The notes beneath the pieces are model-generated. The model saw nothing but the letters and a program-made list of their open reading frames with translations. It was not told where the DNA came from and made no database searches. The position numbers and the translations under genes are program-made. 64,000 nt of DNA from Lachnospiraceae bacterium (lineage in GTDB: Bacteria > Bacillota > Clostridia > Lachnospirales > Lachnospiraceae): contig JAFVXW010000018.1 of assembly GCA_017500935.1 (NCBI GenBank), forward strand, positions 36,051 to 100,050, given 5' to 3'. This document shows, piece after piece, positions 27,436 through 36,835 of the stretch (positions are counted from its first letter, which is position 1; each line of letters begins with the position of its first letter).

Positions 27436-28200
27436 TTACTTTAAATTGTTCAGAATCATTTCCTCCAGCACTCTGGAATTGATCGGCATCTTGGAAGTTT
27501 CAAATGTAAAGAGCAGCCTGTCTCCCCTGAAAATTCCGTTCTTTTCATACGCAAGAATTCTTCTTAACGCTTCCTCCTGATAACTTTCATCATCCATCAT
27601 CCCAAAATGCTCAAAATAGATTTCCTTCCTCTGTTTTACATCCAATACCGTGAAATCCGGATGAATTTGTCCATAGCCGTTTAAATACAGCGGATACTCA
27701 TACCGATACGGAATTCCATGCCGGTAAAGAATGTTTGCAATCAGCAATTCTGATTTTGACCGCATCCGTTCCCCTTTTTCCGAATAGAATTCCGGTGCAT
27801 CCTCCCGGAAGCCTTTTTTCTCGTATTCCACGTTTTCCCACTGTTTCACAAATTCCTCATCCGGCAGCCAGATTGGCTGTACATGCTTTTTGCGCCGTTC
27901 ATCCAGCATTTCATAAATTGCTTCACATTCTGTGCCCTGCCCCGTTTCCTGATAGAACCTGCTTACTTTCTGAAGCTGTTCCAATTCCTTCTGGGCTGTC
28001 CGAAGTACCTTTTCATCATAGTCTTTCTGGCAAAGCTGATGGATAAGCTTCTGATTCTTTTCCCGGATGTAGGTGCGTTTGCCGTGGTGATTGAGGTAAT
28101 ATTGTATATTTCCCTTGCAAACATTAATATTGAGTGTTCCTTCAGGTGCTTTCTGAAGTTCCTGCTCTTTTTTACTGATAATCTTTTGAAGAATTGTCAT
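27436..28200 (-). CDS. PD-(D/E)XK-nuclease-like protein of unknown function
   Basis: 254 residues. A basic N-terminal half (lysine-rich, with KRTYIREKNQK) precedes a fold with RSKSELLIANILY, a YEYPLYLNGY strand, HPDFTVLD and YFEHFGMMDD. The E...PDF...E-x-H spacing is that of PD-(D/E)XK nucleases. Similar proteins are frequent and unnamed in Lachnospiraceae, as I remember the family. AAGGAGAG lies close to the ATG. A stronger AAGGAGGAG sits 33 bases earlier before an in-frame ATT, so a longer form with a rare start is conceivable. It lies directly downstream of the palindrome array, which may contain its promoter and operators. Confidence 0.7.
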   Translation of the reverse strand: MTILQKIISKKEQELQKAPEGTLNINVCKGNIQYYLNHHGKRTYIREKNQKLIHQLCQKDYDEKVLRTAQKELEQLQKVSRFYQETGQGTECEAIYEMLDERRKKHVQPIWLPDEEFVKQWENVEYEKKGFREDAPEFYSEKGERMRSKSELLIANILYRHGIPYRYEYPLYLNGYGQIHPDFTVLDVKQRKEIYFEHFGMMDDESYQEEALRRILAYEKNGIFRGDRLLFTFETSKMPINSRVLEEMILNNLK

Positions 28201-28243
28201 TCTCTCCTTGATTTTTGCAGCAAAAATAATCGTTCTCCTCCTT

Positions 28244-28599
28244 ACTTATGTAATTTGTTATAATATAAGCCTTGTACATGTACTCATTTCTTGCATTTAA
28301 ACACTTTTACGTGTAAACACACAAAAATATGAAGTATAACACGTACAAATACAACGCTTATTCGTATTTACCTATGTAATATGTGAAAAATAAGATTGAT
28401 GACATGTACAGATTCTTTTTCTCATTATTCCTATACATGTCAGCTTAGATTAAATTGAATTTGCACATGTACCTCCCACTTTCTACAAAGCTTCAATACA
28501 TGTCATATCAGAAATATTAAGATTATTTACATGTACAAACTTTTTTTGATCTCACTTTCGTACATGTAAAACAAAGGAAATAACAAACTCAACATGCCA
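28244..28599. repeat. Phased array of twelve ACATGT-type palindromes (63-bp super-repeat)
   Basis: Six-base cores are centred at 28248.5, 28278.5, 28311.5, 28341.5, 28374.5, 28404.5, 28437.5, 28467.5, 28500.5, 28531.5, 28564.5 and 28594.5. Seven are exact ACATGT; the others differ by one or two bases (TTATGT, ACGTGT, ACACGT, CTATGT, ACATGC). Intervals are 30,33,30,33,30,33,30,33,31,33,30. Even sites read ACATGTAC and odd sites TACATGTmA, so orientation alternates. Stretches between are pyrimidine-rich (33 steps) or purine/AT-rich (30 steps). Some pairs match as longer inverted repeats (TTTACATGTAC with GTACATGTAAA; TGACATGTA with TACATGTCA). No ORF spans it. Confidence 0.9.
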
Positions 28600-28628
28600 A
28601 GACAGTCCAAGCTTATCCCAACACCTCA

Positions 28629-28656
28629 TCTGCGCCCACCAAAAAGTGGGCGCAGA
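28629..28656 (-). terminator. Hairpin after prfA
   Basis: An 11-bp perfect stem TCTGCGCCCAC/GTGGGCGCAGA with a 6-base loop, 12 bases past the prfA stop. It lacks a T run, so termination strength is uncertain. Confidence 0.55.
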
Positions 28657-28667
28657 CTCCAAAAACA

Positions 28668-29741
<1,074 letters not shown>

Positions 29742-29761
29742 TCTCTATTCTCCTCTCAAAA

Positions 29762-30598
29762 TCACATCATCGTTCCATAAACCACACGGTCATTGCCTGC
29801 AAAATCCTTCAGGGCTGTCACCGCTGCAAATCCGGCCTCTTCCATCAGCGCACAGACTGCTTCCCTCTGATCATAGCCGATCTCAAAAAAAAGCATTCCG
29901 CCGCCGCACAGATACTGCCGGCTGTCTGTAATAATTCTTTTATAAAAATCAAGTCCGTCTGTTCCGCCGTCCAATGCCATATGAGGTTCGTGATCCCGCA
30001 CTTCTTCCATCAATCCATCGATCACGCTGCTCTGAATATAGGGCGGATTGGAAACAATGATCTCAAATTTACCTTCTACATTGGAAAAAAGGTCGCTGTG
30101 CACAAATGTCACATCTTTATCCGGACATAAGCTGACTGCATTCGCAGACGCCACCGCCAGCGCTGCCTTTGAAAGATCGGCACCCACACCGATACAGTCA
30201 TTGGAATAATGCAAAAGACTTAACAAAATGCAGCCTGATCCGGTACACATATCAAGAATCCGGAAACCGTCATGCAAATGCCTTAACACTTCTTCAACCA
30301 GCACTTCCGTATCCTGTCTGGGCGTGAGTACGTTTTCACTGACAGCAAATTCCAGCCCCATAAATTCGCATACGCCGGTCAGATGCTGCAGCGGAATATG
30401 TTCTGCCCTGCGCCTGATCAAAGAAAGATAAGCGTCTGTCTCTGTATCCGCCACTTCCCGGTCACCATGCACCAAAAGATCATTTCTGTTTGTATGACAC
30501 ACATGCTCCAAAAGCAGACGGGCATCCCAGGCAGCATCCTCAATGCCTGCCTGCACCAGCAGCTCTTTTCCGTTTTCATAAAGGGCACGGTACATCAT
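29762..30598 (-). CDS. prmC: Release factor glutamine methyltransferase
   Basis: 278 residues. An N-terminal helical RF-binding domain, SAM motif ILDMCTGSGCILLSLL near residue 116, and the glutamine-methylase NPPYIQSS motif near 187. It methylates the GGQ glutamine of RF1/RF2. The start overlaps the end of the DUF1385 gene (ATGA). Confidence 0.96.
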   Translation of the reverse strand: MMYRALYENGKELLVQAGIEDAAWDARLLLEHVCHTNRNDLLVHGDREVADTETDAYLSLIRRRAEHIPLQHLTGVCEFMGLEFAVSENVLTPRQDTEVLVEEVLRHLHDGFRILDMCTGSGCILLSLLHYSNDCIGVGADLSKAALAVASANAVSLCPDKDVTFVHSDLFSNVEGKFEIIVSNPPYIQSSVIDGLMEEVRDHEPHMALDGGTDGLDFYKRIITDSRQYLCGGGMLFFEIGYDQREAVCALMEEAGFAAVTALKDFAGNDRVVYGTMM

Positions 30599-31647
30599 TT
30601 GTCTGCACCGTCCTCAGATACCGCTTCAGCAGAAACCGCACTGTTTTTAGACGCGGCTGCTTCACCCTCTGCAGCGCTGCCGCTCGCTTCAGGCGCCACA
30701 AATCCAAAGTTGTCCTTTAAATACGCTCTCCAGTCAAAAACCGCTTCCACAGAAGCAATCGCGATCTCGATCATGTCATCATCCGGCTCTTTGGTTGTAA
30801 GCTTCTGCAAAAGCAGACCGGGCGCAGAAAGCAGACCGATAACAGGATTGTCGCTTCTGCCCGCCAGACGGATCAGCTCATAGGAAATGCCAGCGATCAC
30901 CGGAATCAAAAGCAGACGGATCAAAAGACGCCACACCGGATCAGAAACCCGGATAAACATAAACAGCACAACACTGACTACCATAACAAACAGTAAAAAG
31001 CTGGTGCCGCAGCGCTTATGTTCTCTGGAGCTGTTGCGTACATTGTGCACATTCAGCTCCCTGCCGTTTTCGATACAGTTGATACATTTATGTTCTGCAC
31101 CGTGATACATATAGACACGGCGGATATCCTTCATTGCAGAAATCATTACCACATAGGCCAGAAAGATCAGAATACGCAGCACACCTTCCAAAACAGCAAG
31201 CAGTGTCAGATTTCTCACAAAACCGCCAAAGAAAGAACTTATCCAGTAAGGCAGGATCATAAAAATGGCAACTGCCATCACAATGGAAAATGCGATGGTC
31301 ATTCCCATGATCACTTTTTCAGCTTTTTCACCAAACACCTTTGTCAGAAACTGTTCAAACTTACCGGGCTTTGCCTGTTCGTCTTCCTCAAAAAATTCTG
31401 CCGACCAGGTCAGGGTCTGCATACCCAATACCATGGAATCTATAAAATTAAATACACCGCGCACAAACGGAAGCTTTGTGATCTTTTTATCACCCCAGAT
31501 GCCTTTATATTCATCTGTTTTGGTCTCGATCGTACCGTCAGGCTTGCGTACGGAAACTGCGTAGCGTTCCCGGTTTTTCATCATGACACCTTCCAGTACA
31601 GCCTGACCGCCGATGCCGCAGTAGCTGTTATGTTTTTCTTTGCTCAT
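30595..31647 (-). CDS. DUF1385 family membrane protein
   Basis: 350 residues beginning GIGGQAVLEGVMMKNRERYAV, the DUF1385 hallmark. Several membrane helices lie in the middle (about 105-160, 200-245), with the EHKCINCIENG and SREHKRCGTSF segments between them. The alanine/glutamate-rich tail is presumably disordered. The family is always near rpmE/prmC/prfA in clostridia; its function is not established. Confidence 0.9.
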   Translation of the reverse strand: MSKEKHNSYCGIGGQAVLEGVMMKNRERYAVSVRKPDGTIETKTDEYKGIWGDKKITKLPFVRGVFNFIDSMVLGMQTLTWSAEFFEEDEQAKPGKFEQFLTKVFGEKAEKVIMGMTIAFSIVMAVAIFMILPYWISSFFGGFVRNLTLLAVLEGVLRILIFLAYVVMISAMKDIRRVYMYHGAEHKCINCIENGRELNVHNVRNSSREHKRCGTSFLLFVMVVSVVLFMFIRVSDPVWRLLIRLLLIPVIAGISYELIRLAGRSDNPVIGLLSAPGLLLQKLTTKEPDDDMIEIAIASVEAVFDWRAYLKDNFGFVAPEASGSAAEGEAAASKNSAVSAEAVSEDGADK

Positions 31648-31731
31648 AAATTCAGTAACTCCTTTTGCTGCAGTTAAAAAACTAACCGTTCAACCTGCGC
31701 CGTTCGCAAAGCGCCCATGGTTGAACCGATA

Positions 31732-31772
31732 CAAAAAATAAGGTTGAGATTTTTGTTAAAAAACCTCAACCC
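31732..31772 (-). terminator. Terminator of rpmE
   Basis: Stem GGTTGAG/CTCAACC (31741-31772), followed on the minus strand by TTATTTTTT. A second imperfect inverted repeat, GTTCAACC/GGTTGAAC (31688-31726), lies next to it. Confidence 0.75.
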
Positions 31773-31784
31773 TGTTTCAATCTC

Positions 31785-31985
31785 TTATTTCACACCGTAT
31801 TTCTTGTTGAACTTATCAATACGTCCGCGAGCCTGAGCAGCCTTCTGCTGGCCGGTGTAGAATGAATGGCACTTGGAGCATACTTCCACGTGGATCTCTT
31901 TCTTGGTAGAGCCGGTTACAAATGTGTTGCCGCAGTTGCATGTTACAGTTGCCTGGTAGTAATTAGGATGGATTCCTTCTTTCAT
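31785..31985 (-). CDS. rpmE: 50S ribosomal protein L31
   Basis: 66 residues. Zinc-binding (C+) form: cysteines in VTCNCGNTF and in [12 protein letters not shown]. Full length for the family. Start after GAGGTGAAGG. It has its own promoter between rho and the gene. Confidence 0.97.
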   Translation of the reverse strand: MKEGIHPNYYQATVTCNCGNTFVTGSTKKEIHVEVCSKCHSFYTGQQKAAQARGRIDKFNKKYGVK

Positions 31986-32081
31986 GTCCCTTCACCTCTT
32001 CTATATCGTTTTCCAGTTACTTATGTTCTCATCCACTAGGCCGTCAGGCCATGCTTACAGTTTCCCATAAACAGCTTTATT

Positions 32082-32110
32082 ATTGTAGCATAGCTTTTTA
32101 CGCGATGCAA
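32082..32110 (-). promoter_or_regulatory. Promoter of rpmE
   Basis: Minus-strand TTGCAT (32110-32105), a 17-base spacer and TACAAT (32087-32082). The roughly 90-base leader contains a small GGCC/GGCC hairpin, a possible autoregulatory site. Confidence 0.65.
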
Positions 32111-32120
32111 GTCCTTTTTA

Positions 32121-33773
32121 TCAGATAATCCGCATTTTTTTTACAGTCTGCACGAATTCTGCATTGTTTCTGGATTTTGCAAACAGATCCAGAATCTTGT
32201 CTACGGCTTCGTCGGGCTTCATGCCGTTTAAAGCGCGGCGCACAATGTTGATCGCTTCCATTTCTTCTGCATCCAGAAGCAGATCGTCGCGTCGGGTTCC
32301 GGTTTTGGGAATGTCGATAGCCGGGAAAATACGTTTTTCGGAAAGTTTTCTGTCCAGCATCAGTTCCATGTTGCCGGTACCTTTAAATTCCTCGTAGATC
32401 ACATCATCCATACGGGAACCGGTATCCACAAGTGCGGTTGCCAGAATGGTCAGACTGCCGCCCTCTCTCATATTGCGGGCTGCGCCGAAGAAACGCTTAG
32501 GCATATGCAGCGCTGCCGGGTCAATACCGCCGGATAAGGTTCTTCCGCTGGGCGGAACTACCAGGTTGTAAGCTCTGGTCAGACGGGTAATGCTGTCAAG
32601 CAGGATCATAACGTCCTTTTTATGCTCAACAAGACGTTTTGCACGCTCAATTACCATCTCTGAAACGCGCTTGTGATGCTCAGGCAGTTCATCGAAGGTG
32701 GAATAGATAACTTCCACATTAGGACCTTCCACAGTCTCACGCATATCGGTTACTTCTTCAGGACGTTCATCGATCAGCAGAATGATCAGATGCATGTCCG
32801 GATAGTTTTTCTTTACAGACATTGCCACTTCCTTTAACAGAGTGGTCTTACCGGCTTTGGGAGGAGATACGATCATACCTCTCTGTCCTTTACCGATGGG
32901 GCTTAACAGATCCATGATGCGCATTGCGGTGGAAGAACCGTAACGCTCCAGCTTCAGACGGCTGTCGGGGAAAATAGGAGTCATATCCTCAAAATTAGGT
33001 CTGTTGGCCATCTGTTCCGTGGTATAGCCGTTTACTGTTTTTACATATAAAAGTGCGGAAAACTTCTCATTCTGTGTTCTGACTCTGGTGTTTCCCACAA
33101 GAATATCACCTGTTTTTAAACCAAAACGGCGAATCTGGCTGGGTGCCACATAAATATCGCTCTCACCGGGCATGTAATTGGCGGAACGGATAAAACCGTA
33201 ACCGTCAGGCATGCATTCCAGAATGCCGCTGACAGTGATGCCGCTGTCCAATTCTGCAGGGAACTTGTCCTCCTCTGCATTGGCGGCCTGCACGCCGCGG
33301 TTATAGGGGCTGTTGTATCTTACCTCGCCGTTTTTCTGATAATACACTCTGCCGTCAGGGCGTCCCTGCTGATTGGGATTTTCACTGCGGCCTGTATTCT
33401 GATTTGCGCCCTCGTTTCTGACCGCATTCTGATTTGCGCCTTCGCTGCGGTAGTTATTCTGATTTGCTCTGTATCGATTTCCTTCTCTGACCATATCACC
33501 GGAAGGTGCTTTTGTCACATTTTCTTCTTTATGTTCTTCTTTTTTCTCTGCAGCATCCTTATTCTCAGCAGCTGCCGTATTGCCCTGCTGCAGCTCTGCT
33601 GTATTCTCCACTGCTTTTGTTTCCGTTTTTCCCGCGTTTTCTGCCTCATCCAGAGCCACCATTGCATCGATGACCTCTGCCTTTTTCATTGCGGAAACAC
33701 TTTTTATCCCTCTTGTTTTGGCCAGTTCTTTTAAAACTGTCAATGCCAGGGTTTCATACTTTTCTCTCATCAT
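32121..33773 (-). CDS. rho: Transcription termination factor Rho
   Basis: 550 residues from the ATG at 33773 (GAGGAG 9 bases upstream; the next codon is also ATG). Order: SAP-like Rho_N (about 1-50), an acidic Ala/Glu/Lys linker, an Asn/Gln-rich disordered insert (about 100-165) with repeated NQN units, cold-shock RNA domain ([17 protein letters not shown]-type), then the RecA ATPase with Walker [11 protein letters not shown]. The long insert is typical of clostridial and actinobacterial Rho but unusually Asn-rich here. Rho terminates untranslated transcripts. Confidence 0.96.
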   Translation of the reverse strand: MMREKYETLALTVLKELAKTRGIKSVSAMKKAEVIDAMVALDEAENAGKTETKAVENTAELQQGNTAAAENKDAAEKKEEHKEENVTKAPSGDMVREGNRYRANQNNYRSEGANQNAVRNEGANQNTGRSENPNQQGRPDGRVYYQKNGEVRYNSPYNRGVQAANAEEDKFPAELDSGITVSGILECMPDGYGFIRSANYMPGESDIYVAPSQIRRFGLKTGDILVGNTRVRTQNEKFSALLYVKTVNGYTTEQMANRPNFEDMTPIFPDSRLKLERYGSSTAMRIMDLLSPIGKGQRGMIVSPPKAGKTTLLKEVAMSVKKNYPDMHLIILLIDERPEEVTDMRETVEGPNVEVIYSTFDELPEHHKRVSEMVIERAKRLVEHKKDVMILLDSITRLTRAYNLVVPPSGRTLSGGIDPAALHMPKRFFGAARNMREGGSLTILATALVDTGSRMDDVIYEEFKGTGNMELMLDRKLSEKRIFPAIDIPKTGTRRDDLLLDAEEMEAINIVRRALNGMKPDEAVDKILDLFAKSRNNAEFVQTVKKMRII

Positions 33774-33951
33774 GCTGCCAATCTCCTCATTATATAAACA
33801 CTTCAAGTTTTCGTTCTATGGTATCTTACGTTTTGATCTGCGGTGGATTCTTACGGCTGAACTGCTTCAGATGTACTGATTTTTAGAAATACTGCATGTG
33901 TATCGCGGTTATTATACTACATATTCCTCAAAATAGGAAGTATTTTTTGTC

Positions 33952-33980
33952 TTGATTCACCTGCGTAAATATTATATGAT
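33952..33980 (+). promoter_or_regulatory. Promoter of the malic enzyme gene
   Basis: TTGATT (33952-33957), a 17-base spacer and TATGAT (33975-33980), 63 bases before the ATG. Confidence 0.6.
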
Positions 33981-34042
33981 GATAAGTAACCTCACCAACA
34001 AAAAATTGTTGTATTTATAATAGAAGAAAGCTGGAAAAAATC

Positions 34043-35194
34043 ATGACTACCAACGAAAAAGCATTACAGCTCCATAAAGAATGGAACGGTAAACTGGAAA
34101 TCACCTCCAAAGTTCCCGTAAAAACCCGCGAAGCACTGTCTCTCGCTTACACCCCCGGTGTTGCAGAACCCTGCAAGGTCATTGCCCGGGATAAATCCCA
34201 GGTTTACACCTACACCATGAAATCCAATACCGTTGCTGTTGTTTCTGACGGCTCTGCAGTCCTTGGTCTTGGCAATATCGGTCCCGAAGCCGCTATGCCT
34301 GTTATGGAAGGAAAGGCTGTTTTATTCAAGGAATTCGGCAATGTCAACGCGGTTCCCATCTGTCTGGACACCCAGGACACCGAAGAGATCATCAAAGCGG
34401 TAACCTGGCTTGCGCCCACCTTCGGCGGCATCAATCTGGAAGATATCAGCGCCCCCCGCTGTTTTGAAATTGAAGAACGCTTAAAAGCCACTCTGGACAT
34501 CCCTGTTTTCCATGATGACCAGCACGGCACTGCCATCGTTGTGCTGGCAGGCATCATCAACGGCTTAAAGCTCACCGGCAAAACCAAAGAAGAATGCCGC
34601 GTTGTGGTAAACGGTGCAGGCAGCGCAGGCGTTGCCATCACCCGTCTGCTTTTGACTTACGGTTTTAAAAATATCACCATGTGCGACAAGATCGGCATCC
34701 TCTGCGACGGCTGCGAAGGCTTAAACTGGATGCAGGAAAAAATGGTCAAGCTGACCAACCTGGAGCATAAACAGGGCAGTCTTGCCGATGCCATGAAGGG
34801 TGCAGACATCTTTGTGGGCGTTTCTGCTCCCGGCATTGTTTCCGAAGAAATGGTGGCATCCATGAACCACGACTCCATCCTCTTTGCCATGGCAAATCCC
34901 GTTCCCGAGATCATGCCTGACCTTGCAAAAAAAGCCGGCGCACGCATTGTGGGCACCGGCCGCAGCGACTTTCCCAATCAGGTTAACAATGTAGTTGCAT
35001 TTCCCGGCATTTTCAAAGGTGCTCTGGAAGGCCATGCAAAACAGATCACCGATGAAATGAAGCTGGCAGCCGCCAATGCGCTGGCAGATCTGGTGACACC
35101 CGAGCAGCTCTCCGACGAATTTATCCTGCCGGAAGCCTTCAATCCCCAGGTTGCCGAAGTGGTTGCCAAAGCGGTCAAAGACCATATCCGCTAA
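34043..35194 (+). CDS. NAD(P)-dependent malic enzyme
   Basis: 383 residues, the short bacterial form without the phosphotransacetylase-like tail of MaeB. Motifs: LSLAYTPGVAEPC near residue 32, the divalent-metal site around FGGINLEDISAPRCFEIE, FHDDQHGTAIV, and the dinucleotide fold VVNGAGSAGVA near 190. It converts malate to pyruvate and CO2. The ribosome site is weak (GGAAAAAATC). It appears monocistronic or loosely coupled to the radical SAM gene 6 bases downstream. Confidence 0.92.
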   Translation: MTTNEKALQLHKEWNGKLEITSKVPVKTREALSLAYTPGVAEPCKVIARDKSQVYTYTMKSNTVAVVSDGSAVLGLGNIGPEAAMPVMEGKAVLFKEFGNVNAVPICLDTQDTEEIIKAVTWLAPTFGGINLEDISAPRCFEIEERLKATLDIPVFHDDQHGTAIVVLAGIINGLKLTGKTKEECRVVVNGAGSAGVAITRLLLTYGFKNITMCDKIGILCDGCEGLNWMQEKMVKLTNLEHKQGSLADAMKGADIFVGVSAPGIVSEEMVASMNHDSILFAMANPVPEIMPDLAKKAGARIVGTGRSDFPNQVNNVVAFPGIFKGALEGHAKQITDEMKLAAANALADLVTPEQLSDEFILPEAFNPQVAEVVAKAVKDHIR

Positions 35195-35200
35195 ATAATC

Positions 35201-36244
35201 ATGCAGCAGACCGGCTATACGCTGCCTGCCGCATGGCACGGCAAACCCTACTATTCTCTGGATGCCTGGTGCAAAAACACCTTCTCAGAAAAACTTTACA
35301 AAATCGCACTGGATATCGGCTGCAGCTGTCCCAACCGCGACGGCACCATCGGCTATGGCGGATGTATTTTCTGTTCAGAAGGCGGAAGCGGCGATTTTGC
35401 CGCCGGACAAGCGACGGCCGGTACCAATACAGCTGCAGATATTGCTGCTGATGCCAGCGCTGATATCGCGGCACGTTCGGCCGGCATTTCCGCCCAGCTT
35501 GCCCAGGGCAAAACCCTGTTTGGCGAAAAAAAGACAGGCAGCCGCTATATTGCTTATTTTCAGTCCTACACCAACACTTACGGAGTCCCTGACCGCCTGG
35601 CCTTTTTCTATCGTCAGGCACTGAAAGTCCCCGAAGTTGCCGGTATCTCCATTGCCACCAGACCGGATTGTCTTTCGGATGCAATCCTTTCCCGGATCAA
35701 TGCACTGCGTCAGGAATTTCCGGACAAATTTATCTGGATCGAACTGGGACTGCAGAGCATTCATGAAAAAACAGCCCAGCTGATCCGGCGCGGTTACCCG
35801 TTTTCTGTTTTTGAACAGGCAATGGAAAAACTTCACAATGCCGGCATTCCGGTCATTGTACATGTCATTCTGGGACTGCCCGGAGAATCCCGGGATGAAA
35901 TGCTGCAGACAGTACAGGCAATGAACCGCTTTTCACCTTTTGGCATCAAGCTGCAGCTTCTGCATGTTCTGCAAAATACCGTTCTGGCAGATATGTACCA
36001 AAACCACGAATTTGAAGTTCTTTCCAAAGAAGACTATCTGGAGCTGGCCACTGATGCCATCGCCCATTTGTCCCCTGATATCTGCATTCACCGTATCACC
36101 GGGGACGGCCCCAAAAACCTTCTCATCGCTCCCAACTGGAGCCGCAACAAACGGGATGTTTTAAACAGCATCCACTCCCGGATGAAACAAAAAAACATCA
36201 GACAAGGAAGCTATTATGAACCAGGAACCACTGACACTTTATAA
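35201..36244 (+). CDS. TIGR01212-family radical SAM protein
   Basis: 347 residues. An unusual cysteine motif, GCSCPNRDGTIGYGGCIFC near residue 40-58, in place of plain CxxxCxxC; this, plus SYTNTYG and IELGLQSIHE, marks the TIGR01212 (YhcC) family. Compared with the usual 300-310 residues there is an Ala/Thr/Asp-rich insertion after the cluster motif (ADIAADASADIAARSAG). The ATG has no visible ribosome site, so translation likely depends on coupling to the malic enzyme 6 bases upstream. Substrate unknown. Confidence 0.9.
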   Translation: MQQTGYTLPAAWHGKPYYSLDAWCKNTFSEKLYKIALDIGCSCPNRDGTIGYGGCIFCSEGGSGDFAAGQATAGTNTAADIAADASADIAARSAGISAQLAQGKTLFGEKKTGSRYIAYFQSYTNTYGVPDRLAFFYRQALKVPEVAGISIATRPDCLSDAILSRINALRQEFPDKFIWIELGLQSIHEKTAQLIRRGYPFSVFEQAMEKLHNAGIPVIVHVILGLPGESRDEMLQTVQAMNRFSPFGIKLQLLHVLQNTVLADMYQNHEFEVLSKEDYLELATDAIAHLSPDICIHRITGDGPKNLLIAPNWSRNKRDVLNSIHSRMKQKNIRQGSYYEPGTTDTL

Positions 36245-36731
36245 ACTGATCGTCCTTTACCTTTTAGATCAGGTCACCTTTCCGTTAAGCAAAACCCAGA
36301 TCGGTGATTTTATCCTTGAAAAAGAATATACCTCTTTCCTCACCCTGCAGCAGGTTTTAAACGAACTGGTGGAAACCGGGCTTGCCTCTGCCAAAACGCT
36401 GGTGAACCGTACCCATCTGCAGATCACCAACGAAGGAAAGGCCACTTTGTCCTATTTTGGCAACCGTGTCAGCGATGCCATCAAGTCTGATGTGCGCGAT
36501 TACTTAAAGCGCAACGAACTGGAAATGCGCAATGAATCCTCCATTCAGGGCAATTACTACAAGGCTGTCAACGGAGAATATGAAACCGAACTGACCGCCG
36601 TGGATAAGGATGTGAACCTTGTCACCATCCGCTTAAGTGTTCCCACCGAAGAACTTGCGGTTTCCATCTGCGACAACTGGCAGAAAAAAAATAAGGAAAT
36701 TTATCAGTATCTGACAGCTATGCTGTTTTAA
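36216..36731 (+). CDS. DUF4364 family protein
   Basis: 171 residues, full length for DUF4364, which carries a winged-helix N-terminal region (LYKLIVLYLLDQV, TLQQVLNELVETGL). Start after AAGGAAG and 29 bases inside the radical SAM gene. A DNA-binding role is plausible from the fold; nothing more is known. Confidence 0.86.
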   Translation: MNQEPLTLYKLIVLYLLDQVTFPLSKTQIGDFILEKEYTSFLTLQQVLNELVETGLASAKTLVNRTHLQITNEGKATLSYFGNRVSDAIKSDVRDYLKRNELEMRNESSIQGNYYKAVNGEYETELTAVDKDVNLVTIRLSVPTEELAVSICDNWQKKNKEIYQYLTAMLF

Positions 36732-36740
36732 CTGCAAATA

Positions 36741-36799
36741 AAATACCCGGAAGAAAGCCGGCTGCAAAATCAGCTGTTTTTCTTCCGGGTATTTTTTGT
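36741..36799. terminator. Bidirectional terminator between convergent genes
   Basis: A stem of about 14 bp (AATACCCGGAAGAA with TTCTTCCGGGTATT) with T runs on both strands. It serves the DUF4364 gene from the left and the dehydrogenase-fusion operon from the right. Confidence 0.85.
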
Positions 36800-36835
36800 G
36801 CGCAAAGCACACACGTATTTTATACGCACACTTTT

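Noticed and set aside
28244-28599. CRISPR array
   Set aside because: Conserved units are only 6-11 bases, alternate in orientation and are spaced 30/33 bp; there is no 23-40-base repeat and no cas gene.
31688-31726. Structured RNA between DUF1385 and rpmE
   Set aside because: GTTCAACC/GGTTGAAC pairs but the interior does not; most likely an accessory hairpin to the rpmE terminator.
31986-32081. Riboswitch in the rpmE leader and other leaders
   Set aside because: I looked for conserved riboswitch cores in leaders longer than 80 bases and recognised none.
35201-36244. Activating enzyme for the glycyl radical enzyme
   Set aside because: Both radical SAM proteins in the window (35.2 and 61.6 kb) have family signatures of TIGR01212 and TIGR03916, not of the activase family, and are far from the enzyme.
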